This document shows positions 50,481 to 62,189 of a stretch of DNA of 64,000 nt, piece by piece. Below the pieces are notes generated by a model. That model was not told the DNA's origin, searched no databases, and worked only from the letters and a program-made list of their open reading frames with translations. The translations under genes and the position numbers were made by a program. The DNA is taken from contig NW_008710601.1 of NCBI RefSeq assembly GCF_000327385.1, forward strand, positions 557,097 through 621,096, written 5' to 3'. Positions within the stretch are counted from its first letter, which is position 1. Each line of letters begins with the position of its first letter. The stretch is from Lottia gigantea (Eukaryota; Mollusca; Gastropoda; Lottiidae).

Positions 50481-52200
50481 TAAAAGAAAAACATAATGTG
50501 CAGTAATATTTGGGCATCAGTTATGCAAAGGAAAACTTGAAATCTATATTCCTTCTTTGGACTTTTGACTCAATGTAACAGATATAATCGGTGGATTGCC
50601 AAAACTTGGTTTATAGATGTCTTTCTACTTTCAATGTAAAGTCCTGCAATATTGAAATCGTCTCTTTTGTTTAAGGTGTACTATATCTACACAAGCGGTA
50701 AAAAGTGGATAAAACCTTCAAAGCCATCTATATGAGATTAAAAGTAAACAAGTGTATTATGTTTACAATAGGTTCTAGATTCAATATGATATAACCTAGT
50801 ATCTGTGAAGAATGTAATAAAGATAGGTATATATACAACGTAAACAAACCTACATTTGCTATCAGTAAATATGGGGATGGTTTATGATGCTCTGTAGGAA
50901 ATATAAAAGATTGACTGGTTTTGTTGATGCATTCATGAAGGATGACTTTTACAAGAGAATAGATGCCTACCAGTGGAGTTTCAATGATACATTAAGTGGA
51001 GGGCCTTAATGGTGGCCACAGAATTATCAAAGGGGGCAAAATTAAGAACTTAATGATAAGAAATTTGAAGCCAATTTTCTGGTAAGGCCAGGCAAAAAAT
51101 TCAAATTATGTCTATAGGGTTTTGAAAAATTTTCTCAAAGTTTAATGTTAACACCACAATATGTCTAGTGCATTTTAGATCCCAATCAGTTTTACATCAA
51201 CTAACATTTCCAGCCAGACATGACCAGCTGTATCAATAACCCTGCATTACAAATGTTAAGCAATTGACTCCAAACATTGACATATTTGATGTCACATTGA
51301 TGCCATTTTACTCAATCTTAAAACACGTTATATTTGGTCAGTCAATATTAAACTGGCTAGAAATTTCAACACACGTCTTAAAAATAGATTTGGTTTTTCA
51401 ATAGGTGTAACTGAGACTCAACGTGTCGTCCTGTGCTTGAGAAATACACACATTAAAATCCAGGTTTCATATTTGCACAATCTTTTGAAATTTTAAGCCA
51501 AATTTATTTTAATTTTACTGGATATTCTTTCTTTACATTATGAAGGTGCATTCATAATACTGCCTTATATTTGCTTATTTATTTAATGGGTGATATATAA
51601 TTAGAGATAATCTCAACTATAAAGTATTTGAATAATGTCTTCAATGGTTTGATTTTTAACTGCTTCATAGTGAAAAACTAATACAGTCTACTTGAGGATG
51701 TAAAACTGCATTTTCTAAGTTCATGTTCCAAAAAAGATAGTTTGTTTAATAAGCTATGACAAGACTGTTGAATTCAAGGAAGATCCAAACAGAATCCTGA
51801 AAATTTTGGAAATAATGCTTTTTTTATTAGTGTAGAGATTAATTCTTGGATGTTAGTTTATAATGTTGAAAATTATTTGATTTGTTTAAAATGACTCTGC
51901 CAAAAACTGCCATTTTGTTTATCATACGTTTGATTGTAATATTAACATGCTTAGATTTACAGTGCCAAGTAATTAACTGTCCTGTTTTAACTGTATTTGT
52001 TCTGTTTCATTTGGCCTGTATGGTATTAAATTATAGTTTATCTCATGTGGATCTGATTTCGTTGAATTGTCTTTTACTGTGCATTTGGCCACATTTGTTC
52101 CGAAAATACCTTTTCCAAAAGAAATTCCATGTTTATTCCATAGTTCCTGAATAGTAATAGTGTTTTTTCTCTTGCTGTTGCCTGAAAACACAATGGTTAG
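50481..52200. other. Intronic stretch, no exon supported
   Basis: Two overlapping frames at 51882-52154 (plus) and 51973-52191 (minus) are open, but neither shows a known family or splice support. Confidence 0.4.
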
Positions 52201-52316
52201 TAGTGCTGGGTATCGTCAATCATGTCATGATACAATATGTATCGCGATACAAGGGTCACGATACGATACTTATCACGATATGGGGTAATGTTGTATCGCG
52301 ATACATCGACCCAACC
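52201..52316. mobile_element. CGATACGATA-rich palindromic element, copy 2
   Basis: Begins TAGTGCTGGGTATCGTCAAT, the same start as at 44494, and continues with GTATCGCGATACAAGGGTCA, ACGATACGATACTTATCACG and ATATGGGGTAATG. It ends TGTATCGCGATACATCGACC then CAACC. The start and the inverse of the end (GGTTGGGTCGAT) are loosely similar, in the style of hAT-type termini. No target duplication was confirmed. This compact 116-bp copy shows the unit layout without the expanded array. Confidence 0.65.
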
Positions 52317-52334
52317 ATCTATAAAACTACACAA

Positions 52335-52445
52335 GTAGTTAATGCTTTGGTCCTGACTATATTTTCTTCATTGCACACTTCATGGTGTTGTCAGTCTTCA
52401 TTTGTGCAGAGTATAACAATCTCATTCCAAAACCTTAATAAGTTT
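52335..52445 (+). mobile_element. SINE 3' fragment
   Basis: GTTAATGCTTTGGTCCTGAC, TTCTTCATTGCACACTTCAT, GGTGTTGTCAGTCTTCATTT and GTGCAGAGTATAACAATCTC follow the SINE 3' half. It sits about 20 bases after the palindromic element. Confidence 0.65.
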
Positions 52446-52839
52446 ATAGGTAAATTAAAGATATTTTGATCAACTGATATATGTCAATTTAGAGCTAATA
52501 TCTTCATAATAAAAATTCCACAAGGCACTCCCTTTTGATAAGAAATGACCTATTATTAATCAACAATTGTTAATCTAATTAATCCCCAGATTAAGTATTA
52601 AGCTGCTTATTAGATAGTATTACATAATCTGACAACAGAGAAAAATAAGAATATCCAGACCTTTGTACTACCTTTTAAAGAAATGAAGCGAATGGTTTAA
52701 CAATGGACTGTCTTAATACAAAGAAAGGATCAGTGGAAAACAAACCAAGTCAAACACTAACTTCTTTTATATCCATGATAAACAAACTTATTTCTTTTAT
52801 TATACCTATTGAAGACTCCCCTAGATCTTAATTCGTCTC
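52446..52839. other. Stretch with nothing recognised
   Basis: No feature supported. Confidence 0.4.
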
Positions 52840-53060
52840 GTCATTCTTGAAATACCTGTTTACGATTGGCTCATTTAAATAACAAAACACCAATAGCTAT
52901 TTACCTTGTCAAGGGTTCCCCAACATCAATGCTTGTCTATTGTGACACATTGTGATTGACCTCGTTTTCTACCCATGCAGACTAAGGAAGCGGCCATATT
53001 GTTTAAGCCTATTAGTTTACCTGTGATTATGTCAAACTTTTATTGAACTCCTTAATTGAA
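52840..53060 (+). promoter_or_regulatory. Candidate promoter or enhancer region
   Basis: Compared with its surroundings this stretch has several CpGs and promoter-like words: GATTGGCTC near 52864 (CCAAT box on the minus strand), ACCAATAG near 52889, and GGAAGCGGCCATATTG near 52986, whose minus strand CAATATGGCCGC resembles a YY1 site. It lies 450-650 bases before the exon at 53505, whose ATG also sits in a YY1-like word. This is circumstantial and could be chance. Confidence 0.2.
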
Positions 53061-53504
53061 GAGTTCACATGTTGTTAGCCTAGTTTTCGATTTCGGAATA
53101 TAAAATATTGATTGATAGTGATGATACTGTGAGGTTATTGATCTCCATTATCTAATTTTATATTATTACTCACCTGAATCTTACCTGTATGGAATACTAT
53201 TTATAGCCTGGGGGCAGACTGGGGTAATACCTTCTTACTGAAAGGAGTGACTTTAATTACATATTGTGAATCAGACAGGTATTTTATTTAGAGTAGACTG
53301 TAGTTGTTTGTCAAGTTGTATAGCCGTATTTCAAGGATTCAACGTGTAAAAACTACACCTGGATTTTTTTCTTGTACTAGTAAGGTGACATTTGTATTTT
53401 GATTGTTTATATGATGACAATGAGTGATGTTGTTAAATGAACTGTCACTCAGTAAAAGTTGTGAATTTATGTTTGACGTTAAATCATGTGGATATTATCT
53501 CTAG

Positions 53505-53630
53505 ACAATACAATCCAAGATGGCAAGCAGTTCTCGACGTTTCGAATACCGTCTTTACAGTAGCGAAGAAGACTGGGATATACAAACCTTACAAATTTTG
53601 AATGTGGAGTTAGAAAAATATTTGAAAATG
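53505..53630 (+). CDS. Exon encoding an acidic helical segment; possible alternative start
   Basis: A 126-base exon after TTATCTCTAG and before GTATGT, in phase 0 at both ends, so compatible with the 26913 exon. It reads TIQSKMASSSRRFEYRLYSS, then EEDWDIQTLQILNVELEKYLKM. The internal ATG (53520) has A at -3 and G at +4 within CCAAGATGGCAAGC, close to the YY1/TISU start element, so it may begin a separate or shorter protein. The segment is helix-prone with an acidic EED patch. I do not recognise it as a specific ASPP segment; the family's LTLxELQxMAxRQQQQIE block is not here. Coding character is judged from splice signals and codon-level plausibility. Confidence 0.5.
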
Positions 53631-54162
53631 GTATGTATATGTACTGATCTTTTGAATTTTTAAAAATTTTAAGAACTTTTAAGGAAGTTCTAGATCTTGG
53701 TGTATAACCTCTATTCTATGGTAGAGTCCTATTGTTACTTATCAATCTTCTTCTTTACTGTCCTTATATGTAATGATATTTAAAGCTGTATTTTTAAAAA
53801 TATTGATCAATTTAGCCCTATCATTAGAAAGAATGTGCTTATTGGTACTCCTTAAAAGATATGAAATTTTCTATTAACTAGAGTGCTCCATTGTAAAATT
53901 TTTTTCTCTAATTCTGTTTATGCATGACCACACAGTTATTGGACCTACGACTTAAAATAGGTTTAGATTCAATCATTGGATAACAACATTTAAATTTTCA
54001 TGACATTTCAAGGAAGGGTGATACTTCTGTTGTCATGGAAATGAATTTATTGAAAGGTTATGATTATGAGGAAGTTTACCCGGTGTTCAATTTTAATGTG
54101 ACAAATCCTGTTTAAGTTATGCAAGGAAGTAGTTCAATGATATTTATCGCTGGTTGGTTCAT
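53631..54162. other. Putative intron, nothing recognised
   Basis: No feature supported before the tandem array. Confidence 0.4.
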
Positions 54163-54800
54163 ATTTATTTAGGATCTTTGGCTCTGAGTTTTATTAATCC
54201 AAGTATGGTTATCCTCAACTAGTTTGGGTCTGAGCTTTATTACTTCAAGTACCAATATCCTCAACTATTTTGGCTCTGAGCTTTATTACTTCAAGTACCA
54301 TTATCCTCAACCAGTTTTGCTCTGAGCTTTATTACTCCAAGTACCTGTATCCTCAACTAGTTTGGCTCTGAGCTTTATTACTTCAAGTACCAATATCCTC
54401 AACTATTTTGGCTCAGAGCTTTATTAGTCCAAGTACCAGTATCCTCAACTATTTTGGCTCAGAGCTTTATCAATCCAAGTACTCTCAACTAGTTTGGCTC
54501 TAAGCTTTATAATTTCAAGTACCCTCAACTGGTTTGGCTCTGAGCTTTATCAATCCATGTACTCTCAACTAGTTTGGCTCTGAGCTTTATAATTCCAAGT
54601 ACTCTCGACTAGTTTGGTTCTAAGCTTCATTAAACCAGATACTCTTAACTAGTTTGGCTCTAAGCTTCATAATTTCAAGTACCCTCAACTAGTTTGGCTC
54701 TGAGCTTTATAATTTCATGTACTCTCAACTAGTTTTGCTCTGAGCTTTATAATCTCATGTACCCTCAACTGATTTGGCTCCGAGCTTTATGAGGAAGTGC
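54163..54800. repeat. Tandem array with two unit classes (about 46 and 38 bp)
   Basis: About 15 units built on CTAGTTTGGCTCTGAGCTTT followed by ATTACTTCAAGTAC. Left units (spacing about 46) carry an extra CAATATCCT-type insert before CAACTA; right units (spacing about 38) lack it and read AAGTACTCTCAACTAG. The shift between classes occurs near 54475. Unit divergence is modest. Confidence 0.95.
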
Positions 54801-55479
54801 CCACAACTAGTTTCTGCTATCTTCTTAGAACCCCTTTGTTTTCCTGATTCACCTGCTGAATATTGCATAACACTATTTTTTAAAAATTCAATTTGAAAAT
54901 TCTATAGATTTACTTGTGCCTCATGTGGTTTTCACTGATTCCCTAAGGGCTACTAGTATGTTAGGTAGGGGACCAGGGGTCTAAGATAAAGATTATATAA
55001 CAGGATGTAGGGTTGGAATGTAACAGACGACATTTAATGTTATCTACACTGAAATACTTATGTTGTTAATTAAACATGTAGGATGCTAGGTAACATAAGT
55101 ATCTAATATGTCTCCTTGAAATACACCATTCAAACATTACCTGGTAACATCGTGAGAACCATGTCTTGATTTCCTTCTCAAGTCAGGGACAGGGTTGGTC
55201 AGTTATCACGAAGTAGACATGCTGTAATAACCAGAAAATCCAAAGCTCAATGCCAGCGTTTGTCAAGCATGTAATGAAACTCTAGTTAGTGCAGCAATTA
55301 CTAAGTATTCTGTATGTAAATTATTACAAAACACTATATTTGTCATCATAGAGAGTCCACATCATAAAATGTATCATGATGATCAGTAAGCAACTGACAG
55401 TCTTATAACAAAAGCAAGAAATATGTATTCAAGAAATATAAAAAAAATATATTTGAGAAAAACTTTACTAACAAGCGAT
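54801..55479. other. Stretch with nothing recognised
   Basis: No feature supported. Confidence 0.4.
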
Positions 55480-56012
55480 ATATAAAATATCCATCTTCTA
55501 TTGAGAAATATCTACCATCATTCTTGAGAAATATATATCTTCAATCAATATCAAAATATGTCTAAAATCATCCACTCAATAGCAATATTGGGAAAAATCT
55601 ATCTTTGTGTAATACTGAAATATATCTACATCCAGGCAATATCAGGAAATATCTATCTTTGTGCACAACATAGGGAAATATCTATCTTCAGGTAATATTG
55701 GAAATATCTATCTTTAGGCAATATTGGGAAATATCTATTTTCAAGCAATATCGGGAAATATCTATCTTTGTGCACAACATAGGGAAATATCTATCTTTAG
55801 GCAATATTGGGAAATATCTATTTTCAGGCAATATCAGGAAATATCTATCTTTGTGGACAACATTGGAGAATATCTAAATTCAGACAAATATTCAGGCAAT
55901 ATTGTGAAATATCTATCTTTGTGTGATGCTGAAAAATATCTGTATTCAAACAATATCGGGAAATATCTATCTTTGTGCACAACATTGGAGAATATCAGAA
56001 ATCTACCTTGAA
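55480..56012. repeat. About 30-bp irregular tandem array (GAAATATCTATC motif)
   Basis: Units read GGGAAATATCTATCTTTGTG or GAAATATCTATCTTCAGGCA, linked by CAATATTG or CACAACATAG. Units of the two types interleave, giving a higher-order pattern from about 55600 to 56012 with worn copies before that. Short frames on both strands are repeat artefacts. Confidence 0.9.
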
Positions 56013-57019
56013 ACAAATATATCAATAGTCAATATTATTTGCACAAAAAGTATAGAATTTTTTAAGGGATAAAGTATTGACCGGTAAATGACCAGTCTGT
56101 TAATGGATATAATTAGTCAGTAAACAATATTAACATATATATATTGATGATATTGATTGATATCATATATTAATATTAATGATATTGATTAGATATTGAT
56201 AAGTTATATATATGTATCTTGTTATTATCTCTTATTGCCTTTATTATTTGTCATCAATATGACTAATTATTCCATTTATTATTAAGATTTATTATAAATA
56301 TTTCACTGCTTCTTTTAGAAACAAACCAAGCTTGACTATCATTTATTTATGAGATTAACAATGTTTATGTCTTTGGTAAGAGCATTCCAAGGGCAAATTC
56401 TTGAAATTTCCTGACAAAGCATTTTGGAAGTTTTCTTCATTTAGGCTACATTGGGCCTATTTCAAGAAATTTAGTGACGACTTTTTGTTATAAAAAGAAA
56501 ATCATATCAGACATTATACTGCTCATGGAAGCAAACTATAATTCAGAAGCAAGTTAAAATGTTCCAGAAAAATACAACTTGATTTGATTCTCAGATCGTT
56601 GTAATCGATTTTTATTTTGACTAATCATAGGAGATTTTGAATCGCAAAAGAGGTTATTTTGGATGGGATATCGCTTTTAATTAAACCTGCTTCTACCATA
56701 GTACTTATATTTAACTGGAGCTCCTAGCCAATGGTTATTTATGATATTTTGTTATGAGCAACACATACTTGAGTATAGTAAAAAGTTCACTTTCAAAGTG
56801 GGTATTAGTTTAAACTTAAAAAAAGGAGACGAAATCGTGAAAATGAAACCCCTTAAATATTTATGTTCTTTCAAATGAATTTGTTTGTCATAATTTCAAT
56901 GAAGGTTTTCCTCTTTGTTTTGACACAAGTAATTAATAAACTATAAAACTATCATTTGAGTAACTTCCTTTCTGAAAACTAGTTTTGCTTAGAAATTAGT
57001 GGACTTCCTTTCATTTTAA
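56013..57019. other. Stretch with nothing recognised except ATATTGAT-type low complexity
   Basis: ATATTGATGATATTGATTGA and similar words fill about 56130-56215. No exon supported. Confidence 0.45.
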
Positions 57020-57329
57020 AGGGACAGATGTGCCATTTTGGGGGGTAGATTTTGGTCATGAATATATGTAAATAGTTTTCAGAAGTGCTATAAATGTACG
57101 TAAATGGCATTATTCCTTCCTACAAATTTCACTCTCTATTGCTATATTTTCTATGTATGGCAGTCTCAAAAAAAAGACGAGTTGTCATTTTTAAGAAAAT
57201 AATTCTAGACACCCATGGATAAGAAGGCTCAAATTTCGTAGGTGAGCTGTGAACACTACTACTTACAGCTAAAAAATGCCTGTTTCTGAGACTAAAGTTT
57301 GATTATTTAAATGGATAGCAAAACTAACT
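57020..57329 (+). mobile_element. TTAA-flanked MITE, family B, copy 6
   Basis: TTAA flanks at 57016-57019 and 57330-57333. Starts AGGGACAGATGTGCCATTTT; keeps ATATATGTAAATAGTTTTCA, GTGAGCTGTGAACACTA and CTGTTTCTGAGACTAAAG. At 310 bp it has small internal losses. The intact flanks on both sides make it the best support, with copy 1, for TTAA target choice. Confidence 0.85.
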
Positions 57330-58494
57330 TTAACTCAAACTATACTGGAATTATTGTATTGGTTGATAACCACTCCAAACAAACAACAAACAAACAGAAA
57401 TAGATTGTTGTATGTTCATTGTTCATATTTTCTATTCTTACTTATATGTGGACATAACATTATCGACAGTCTAATATGGCCTACTTATTTAACATTAGGT
57501 AGCTAATAATTGAAAATGAAAATATGCCACAAGGCACAAGTTATTGTCCCACAATGTTAAAGATCTGTTGTCAGATAATTCTATATCATTACTGGAAATT
57601 TAATGATTGTTACCAAATAATTTTTTTATTAAATTCATCAATTCCTTCAGGCAATCTTTAACTTAATAAAATATTTTGACAGATGTCCAAATCCAATATA
57701 TTATATGTTTTCAAAGGTAACAGGATTTTCTATTTTAGGGAATATTTACCTGAATTTTGTCATCATTTTTCAAGGACTTTTCTGTTTTCTCATAAACTTC
57801 ATTGACCCCACCAAAGTAGGATGTAAAACTCTGTTGCTTCTTAGGTGAACTGTACATGTTATATCATATTTGCTTTTCTGTCTTCATCAAAATTTAGTTG
57901 GTTTGGTACAGCAAGTGTGCAGATGGTGGTGTCTGTAAGCACCAGCTTCATTTTTGTGGATGTGTGTTCATTTTCATTAAATGTTCTTGCAGATCTACTG
58001 AAGTAATATGCTCTGTCAGCAGGTCAGCTAAAGATCTTAAGATATGGCTGATTGTTTTGTCAACAAATGAAAATTGTTTTCTTTTGTAAGAATGAAAAAG
58101 ATTATAAGTCTAACACCACAATGTTTGGTGTTGATTTGATTTCAAGTCAGATTATGACAGATTAAGGTAAAGTGTCATCAGTTTGACTCTAAAGTGCAGA
58201 CTTGACTTTGATGTGTCAGCCATTTTGACTTCAAGTATGATTGATTTTCACTGAGTTCAGGTGTAAAACTATAGTGTGAGGTGACAATGGATTAGCTAAA
58301 AATTAAATCATGTGATAGTTTTTGCCCCTGGCTGAAGACATAATTAATTGTTACACCTAATCAGAGACTGAGTTCTGCTCCCAATTCAAAATGACCATTG
58401 TTTATCTTTTTCTATAGTTAATGACTTTTAGTTGTTTTCACCTTTCTATAGCAAATTTTGCTTTAGGTCTTGTGTCTCCTATGAAATTTTGCAG
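57330..58494. other. Putative intron, nothing firm
   Basis: A phrase AAGTAGGATGTAAAACTC near 57816 resembles the SINE 3' end. No exon supported. Confidence 0.4.
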
Positions 58495-58585
58495 TTATTG
58501 ATTAAAGTTGTTCCAATGTACAAGAGAGCATTAGGATTATCTGTCAAAAATGGAATTTATGGAGCACTATTTAGCCACATTAGAG
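58495..58585 (+). CDS. Candidate internal exon, unrecognised helical segment
   Basis: A 91-base segment after AAATTTTGCAG and before GTATGT, in phase 0 on entry (matching the 53505 exon) and phase 1 on exit. It reads LLIKVVPMYKRALGLSVKNG, then IYGALFSHIR. An alternative acceptor at GCTTTAG (58466) would add SCVSYEILQ but enters in phase 2. The peptide is hydrophobic to basic and helix-prone. I do not recognise its family. It is less secure than the 53505 exon because it rests on splice signals and phase alone. Confidence 0.35.
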
Positions 58586-58731
58586 GTATGTTTAAAAATG
58601 ACCTAAAAATTAAACTTTGACGGTTGGATTTTAAAAATGTTGACCTACATGTATTTGAAATGATTAGGTAGTCTACATTTATAGAAAATTAGTGATGCAA
58701 TGAAAAGGTTTTGAATACTAAAAGCTTACAT

Positions 58732-58798
58732 TCTTAACAATTTAAAGAAAATGCTCCACAGAGATTCTCAACAATTTAAAGAAAATGCTCCACAGAGA
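58732..58798. repeat. 34-bp direct duplication
   Basis: TCTTAACAATTTAAAGAAAA and TCTCAACAATTTAAAGAAAA each continue with TGCTCCACAGAGA. The copies are adjacent and nearly identical, so the duplication looks recent. Confidence 0.9.
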
Positions 58799-59784
58799 GT
58801 GACACCCCCCCATACTTTCTGTTGTTGAAGGCTCATAGCTGTAAAAGAAGGTGAATGTTGCTGCATTCCAGCCTTATTAATGTGCATGTACTCGGAGATT
58901 TATCAATATTCAAGGTCCTTAAAGGAGTTTATTGTAGACAGTTTTTTTTATATTTACAGATCATTAAAATATTTTGGTTTCTATTATGCTATGACCTTGA
59001 ATATGATTCATTATGTCCACAAGAAAGTTGTAAACTGTAAACATTTTTTGATGCATTGTGTACCAAAATCATGCACAGATCATACTCCAAATATTAAATG
59101 TGAAATATTATTTAAAAATGTTGAAAATACTGGTTAGGTTGGTGCACTACTTAGAAAATATAACCTCGGACACTTTGATTATAGCTCACCTATGCTGGTT
59201 CGACATGTTTTGGATATAAAATCCAACATCAGGCCAGCTTTCATGCAATTGGTTATAAAATTTCCTGTGTTAGGCATTGTAACTAAGAGCAAAGAAAATT
59301 TAATGCTTGTTGTGGCCATGGCCGTCTGTCAGTCTTGTTTAGCAGTAATGACTATGTAATTACTAGGTCTATATGAAATTATGATAATTAGGGGACTATA
59401 TAACAATAGAAACTATGACCTACACAATGTTTATATATAATAAATCAATCAAATAGTACATGGACTATTCTGGGTCACTGATTTTATCAACTTTCTCTTC
59501 AGAAATTTCACAATGGTTGTAGACATTTTTAAAAAGTATAATTTAGTAATAGACGAAGGTTACTGAGTGAAAATTTTATAATAACTGAATGTACCTTATT
59601 GAATATATTAAGTTTAAATAAGATAAAGGAAGGGCTTCTTATTACTAAGTTTTTATTACAGATGCACCCATGCAATTATAAAAATATAGAAAGAATCTTT
59701 GGAATTTGAGTTATATGAAACTATTTTTCTCATTGTAAATACTTGTTACTGGTTCATAACTTGTCGTCAACCAAATTATCTTAA
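58799..59784. other. Stretch with nothing recognised
   Basis: Overlapping plus-strand frames at 58855-59137 show no recognisable family. Confidence 0.4.
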
Positions 59785-60106
59785 AGTGACGGTTGTGCCA
59801 ACTGTTTGACCGATTGTATCTTAGTCTCGAAACGGGAATTTTTTAGCTAAGCTAATCAGTTATAGTGTTCACGGCTCACTGGCGAAATTTGAGCCTTCAA
59901 ATCCATGTGTGTCAAAATTATCCGCGTTTTAATGTTAAAATGATTACTAAACTTTTCTTGAGATTATATATAGAAGAGGTAGAAAGTGAAATTCATAGTT
60001 TAAGATATTTTTTAATAGATTATGTACATTTCTAGTACTTCTGAAGTCTTTTTACATATTATATTCCAGACCCAAATCAATCCCCCAAATTGATGAATCT
60101 GTCCCT
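59785..60106 (-). mobile_element. TTAA-type MITE, family B, copy 7 (inverted)
   Basis: TTAA at 59781-59784 then AGTGACGGTTGTGCC; continues CTTAGTCTCGAAACGGGAAT, GTGTTCACGGCTCACTGGCG, TTCAAATCCATGTGTGTC and ACCCAAATCAATCCCC, ending GTCCCT before TTCA. It retains more CpGs than the other copies, which suggests it is younger or closer to the family consensus. Confidence 0.85.
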
Positions 60107-60139
60107 TTCATCAGCATCTAAATTTTTCATTTCCAATCT

Positions 60140-60235
60140 GGATCAGTATTGAAGATCAGTATGATCAGTATTGAAGATCAGTATTGAAGATCAGTAATGT
60201 AATGAAGATCAGTAATGAAGATCAGTAATGAAAAC
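60140..60235. repeat. GAAGATCAGTA(T/A)T short tandem repeat
   Basis: GATCAGTATTGAA and GATCAGTAATGAA units of about 13-16 bp repeat six or seven times. Confidence 0.9.
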
Positions 60236-60494
60236 ACATGTCCATTTTGACACTTTATTAGAGAGATAGAAAACACATGGTGTTTCTAGAGGTTATATTT
60301 ACTTATTCTGATCCCCTACCACATTCCGTACAGTTTTAACATAACTTTCTACTGGTCATCTTCTAATCTCTAATGATATTCTTTATACAGCTAGTTTCCC
60401 CATCTAAACCTAGATTATAGCTTGACATCATGAAAGTAGTGTTACTTCTGCTGAAAAAAAGTCTAACTATTTTGTCCATTTATTATCCTTTTAG

Positions 60495-60583
60495 TTTGCA
60501 CAGGGGTTGATGGATGGAGTAGCTCTTGGTTCTTTGACAAATTCTTAAGGCCCTGCTCCACTCCAATTCACATCTGTTTGTAA
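60495..60583 (+). other. Weak candidate terminal exon
   Basis: After TATCCTTTTAG a frame that accepts the phase-1 exit of 58585 reads V then CTGVDGWSSSWFFDKF and ends at TAA (60581-60583). AATAAA follows at 60657-60662. The peptide is unrecognised, and in such AT-rich DNA both signals occur often by chance. Confidence 0.15.
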
Positions 60584-61718
60584 ATACTAATTCTCAGCCA
60601 TACAAATGAGACGTACCTATACTCAATATTATCGGAAATATGTTATTATATGTTTAAATAAAATTGAAGAGTCATAGGGCCCCTGTCCCATCTGGATCTC
60701 CTACCTTGTCCTGTCGTTTGACTAATCAGTCCACCTCTGATCCTTCATAACATCAGAGAGTATATAATTTATTTTTTTTACTGTTTGCATACATGAGACC
60801 TTAATTCAAAACATTTTGCATTCTTTCATTTGCTCTGTCTAGACTATAAACTATAAATAATAATTTGGTCTAGTCAATATTTTTGAAACTGCAGCACAAA
60901 AAAAGAATTGAGACACAATTTAAAAGCAATCCTCCAAAATTTTTTGATAAAAGATAAATAATCCCATCCATAACATAAGGACAGCAATTTCTTTGTAGTT
61001 GTTATACATTTACTGTTATCTATTTTTAAAAAAAGGTGAAATATTTTGGCAACCTTGAAATATTGTATTTCACTGTCTGCCGTGGTTTTCAATGTCATCA
61101 AAAGTCATGGCAGACGTCATGAAATCAGATATATTTCATAAAAATCTTTTGGGTGTAGAGGTTGTTTTCGTGCGTGTAGATTACCATATTTGGGAAAGAT
61201 ATGCTAATTTTATTTTTGATTTATATAAGATTTGCATCTGCATATGAAAGCAGATGTTCTTTATGACATTGACACGCCAAAACTTGATATCAATAGGTCA
61301 CTTTCTCTCACAAGTGCATTTACCTTATCCAATAACAAAGACATAAACAGAACATTGACTTTTCATATGATATTATATGGTATTTAGATAGGGACTAGAT
61401 ACTCCTATATAAAGCTTACATTTGCATTTTAGCTGAGTAAAGCATTTTATTTTTTTTCAACTTATAAACCCTTCCGTTTCCTTTTAAAGAGAAATGCTTC
61501 CACTGTTATACAATGTAGTGTGTCAAAGCCATTCATTTGAAATCATATAAAACCAACAATGATATATTCAAGAAGCCCTGATATAAAAAGTACTCAAAAT
61601 CATTTGATCTCATTACATTGTACTTAGTAGATATTTATATGCACAGTATTGAGTGAGATATATTGCAAAGATATGCAAGTTTCACTTATGAATGTGCCAT
61701 CGAACTTACCATATTTAA
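60584..61718. other. Stretch with nothing recognised
   Basis: A minus-strand 75-codon frame at 60874-61101 is unrecognised. No other feature supported. Confidence 0.4.
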
Positions 61719-62189
61719 AGGGACATTCCGTTTTTATTCTAGGTCGAAATTTTTTTGCTTAAATTTATGAAAACTATACACCCAAATCTGTAGAAATGTG
61801 CCCTTTAACATATCTGAAAGATATAACTAAAAGAATCAAGCTGTTAATTTTTAAACGCCAAAAATATTTAAAAACGTTAGGTAAAGTTCATTATGTTTTT
61901 TGTAAGCTGTAATAAAACTATTGTAAGAAATTGAGTATAATGAACGTCTAATTGTAGAGAAATTCGCCTCCTATATATTCTGAAGGTTTCGACTAATAAT
62001 ATCGAGCAATTATAAAGCCAAACTTCTTAATTAACAATTAGTACTCTCCATTTTTGATTAACCCTTTTAAAACAAATTCAGTTTGATCAAGAAGATACAA
62101 AGATATAAATTGCTTACTTTAAAAATATTTTCAGGTATATTTTACGTTTTTGATAATAAAAACTTTTTACAAAAAAGCGGAATATCCCT
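61719..62189. mobile_element. 471-bp TTAA-flanked MITE, family C
   Basis: Exact TTAA on both sides (61715-61718, 62190-62193). Left end AGGGACATTCCGTTTTTATT; right end, read inward on the minus strand, AGGGATATTCCGCTTTTTTG, agreeing at 16 of the first 20 positions. The interior is unique, very AT-rich and non-coding, unlike families A and B although the first five bases are shared. It is the best-preserved element of this type in the window. Confidence 0.9.

Noticed and set aside
51882-52191. Overlapping open frames on both strands (90 and 72 codons)
   Set aside because: No domain or transposase signature and no splice support; overlap on opposite strands argues for chance.
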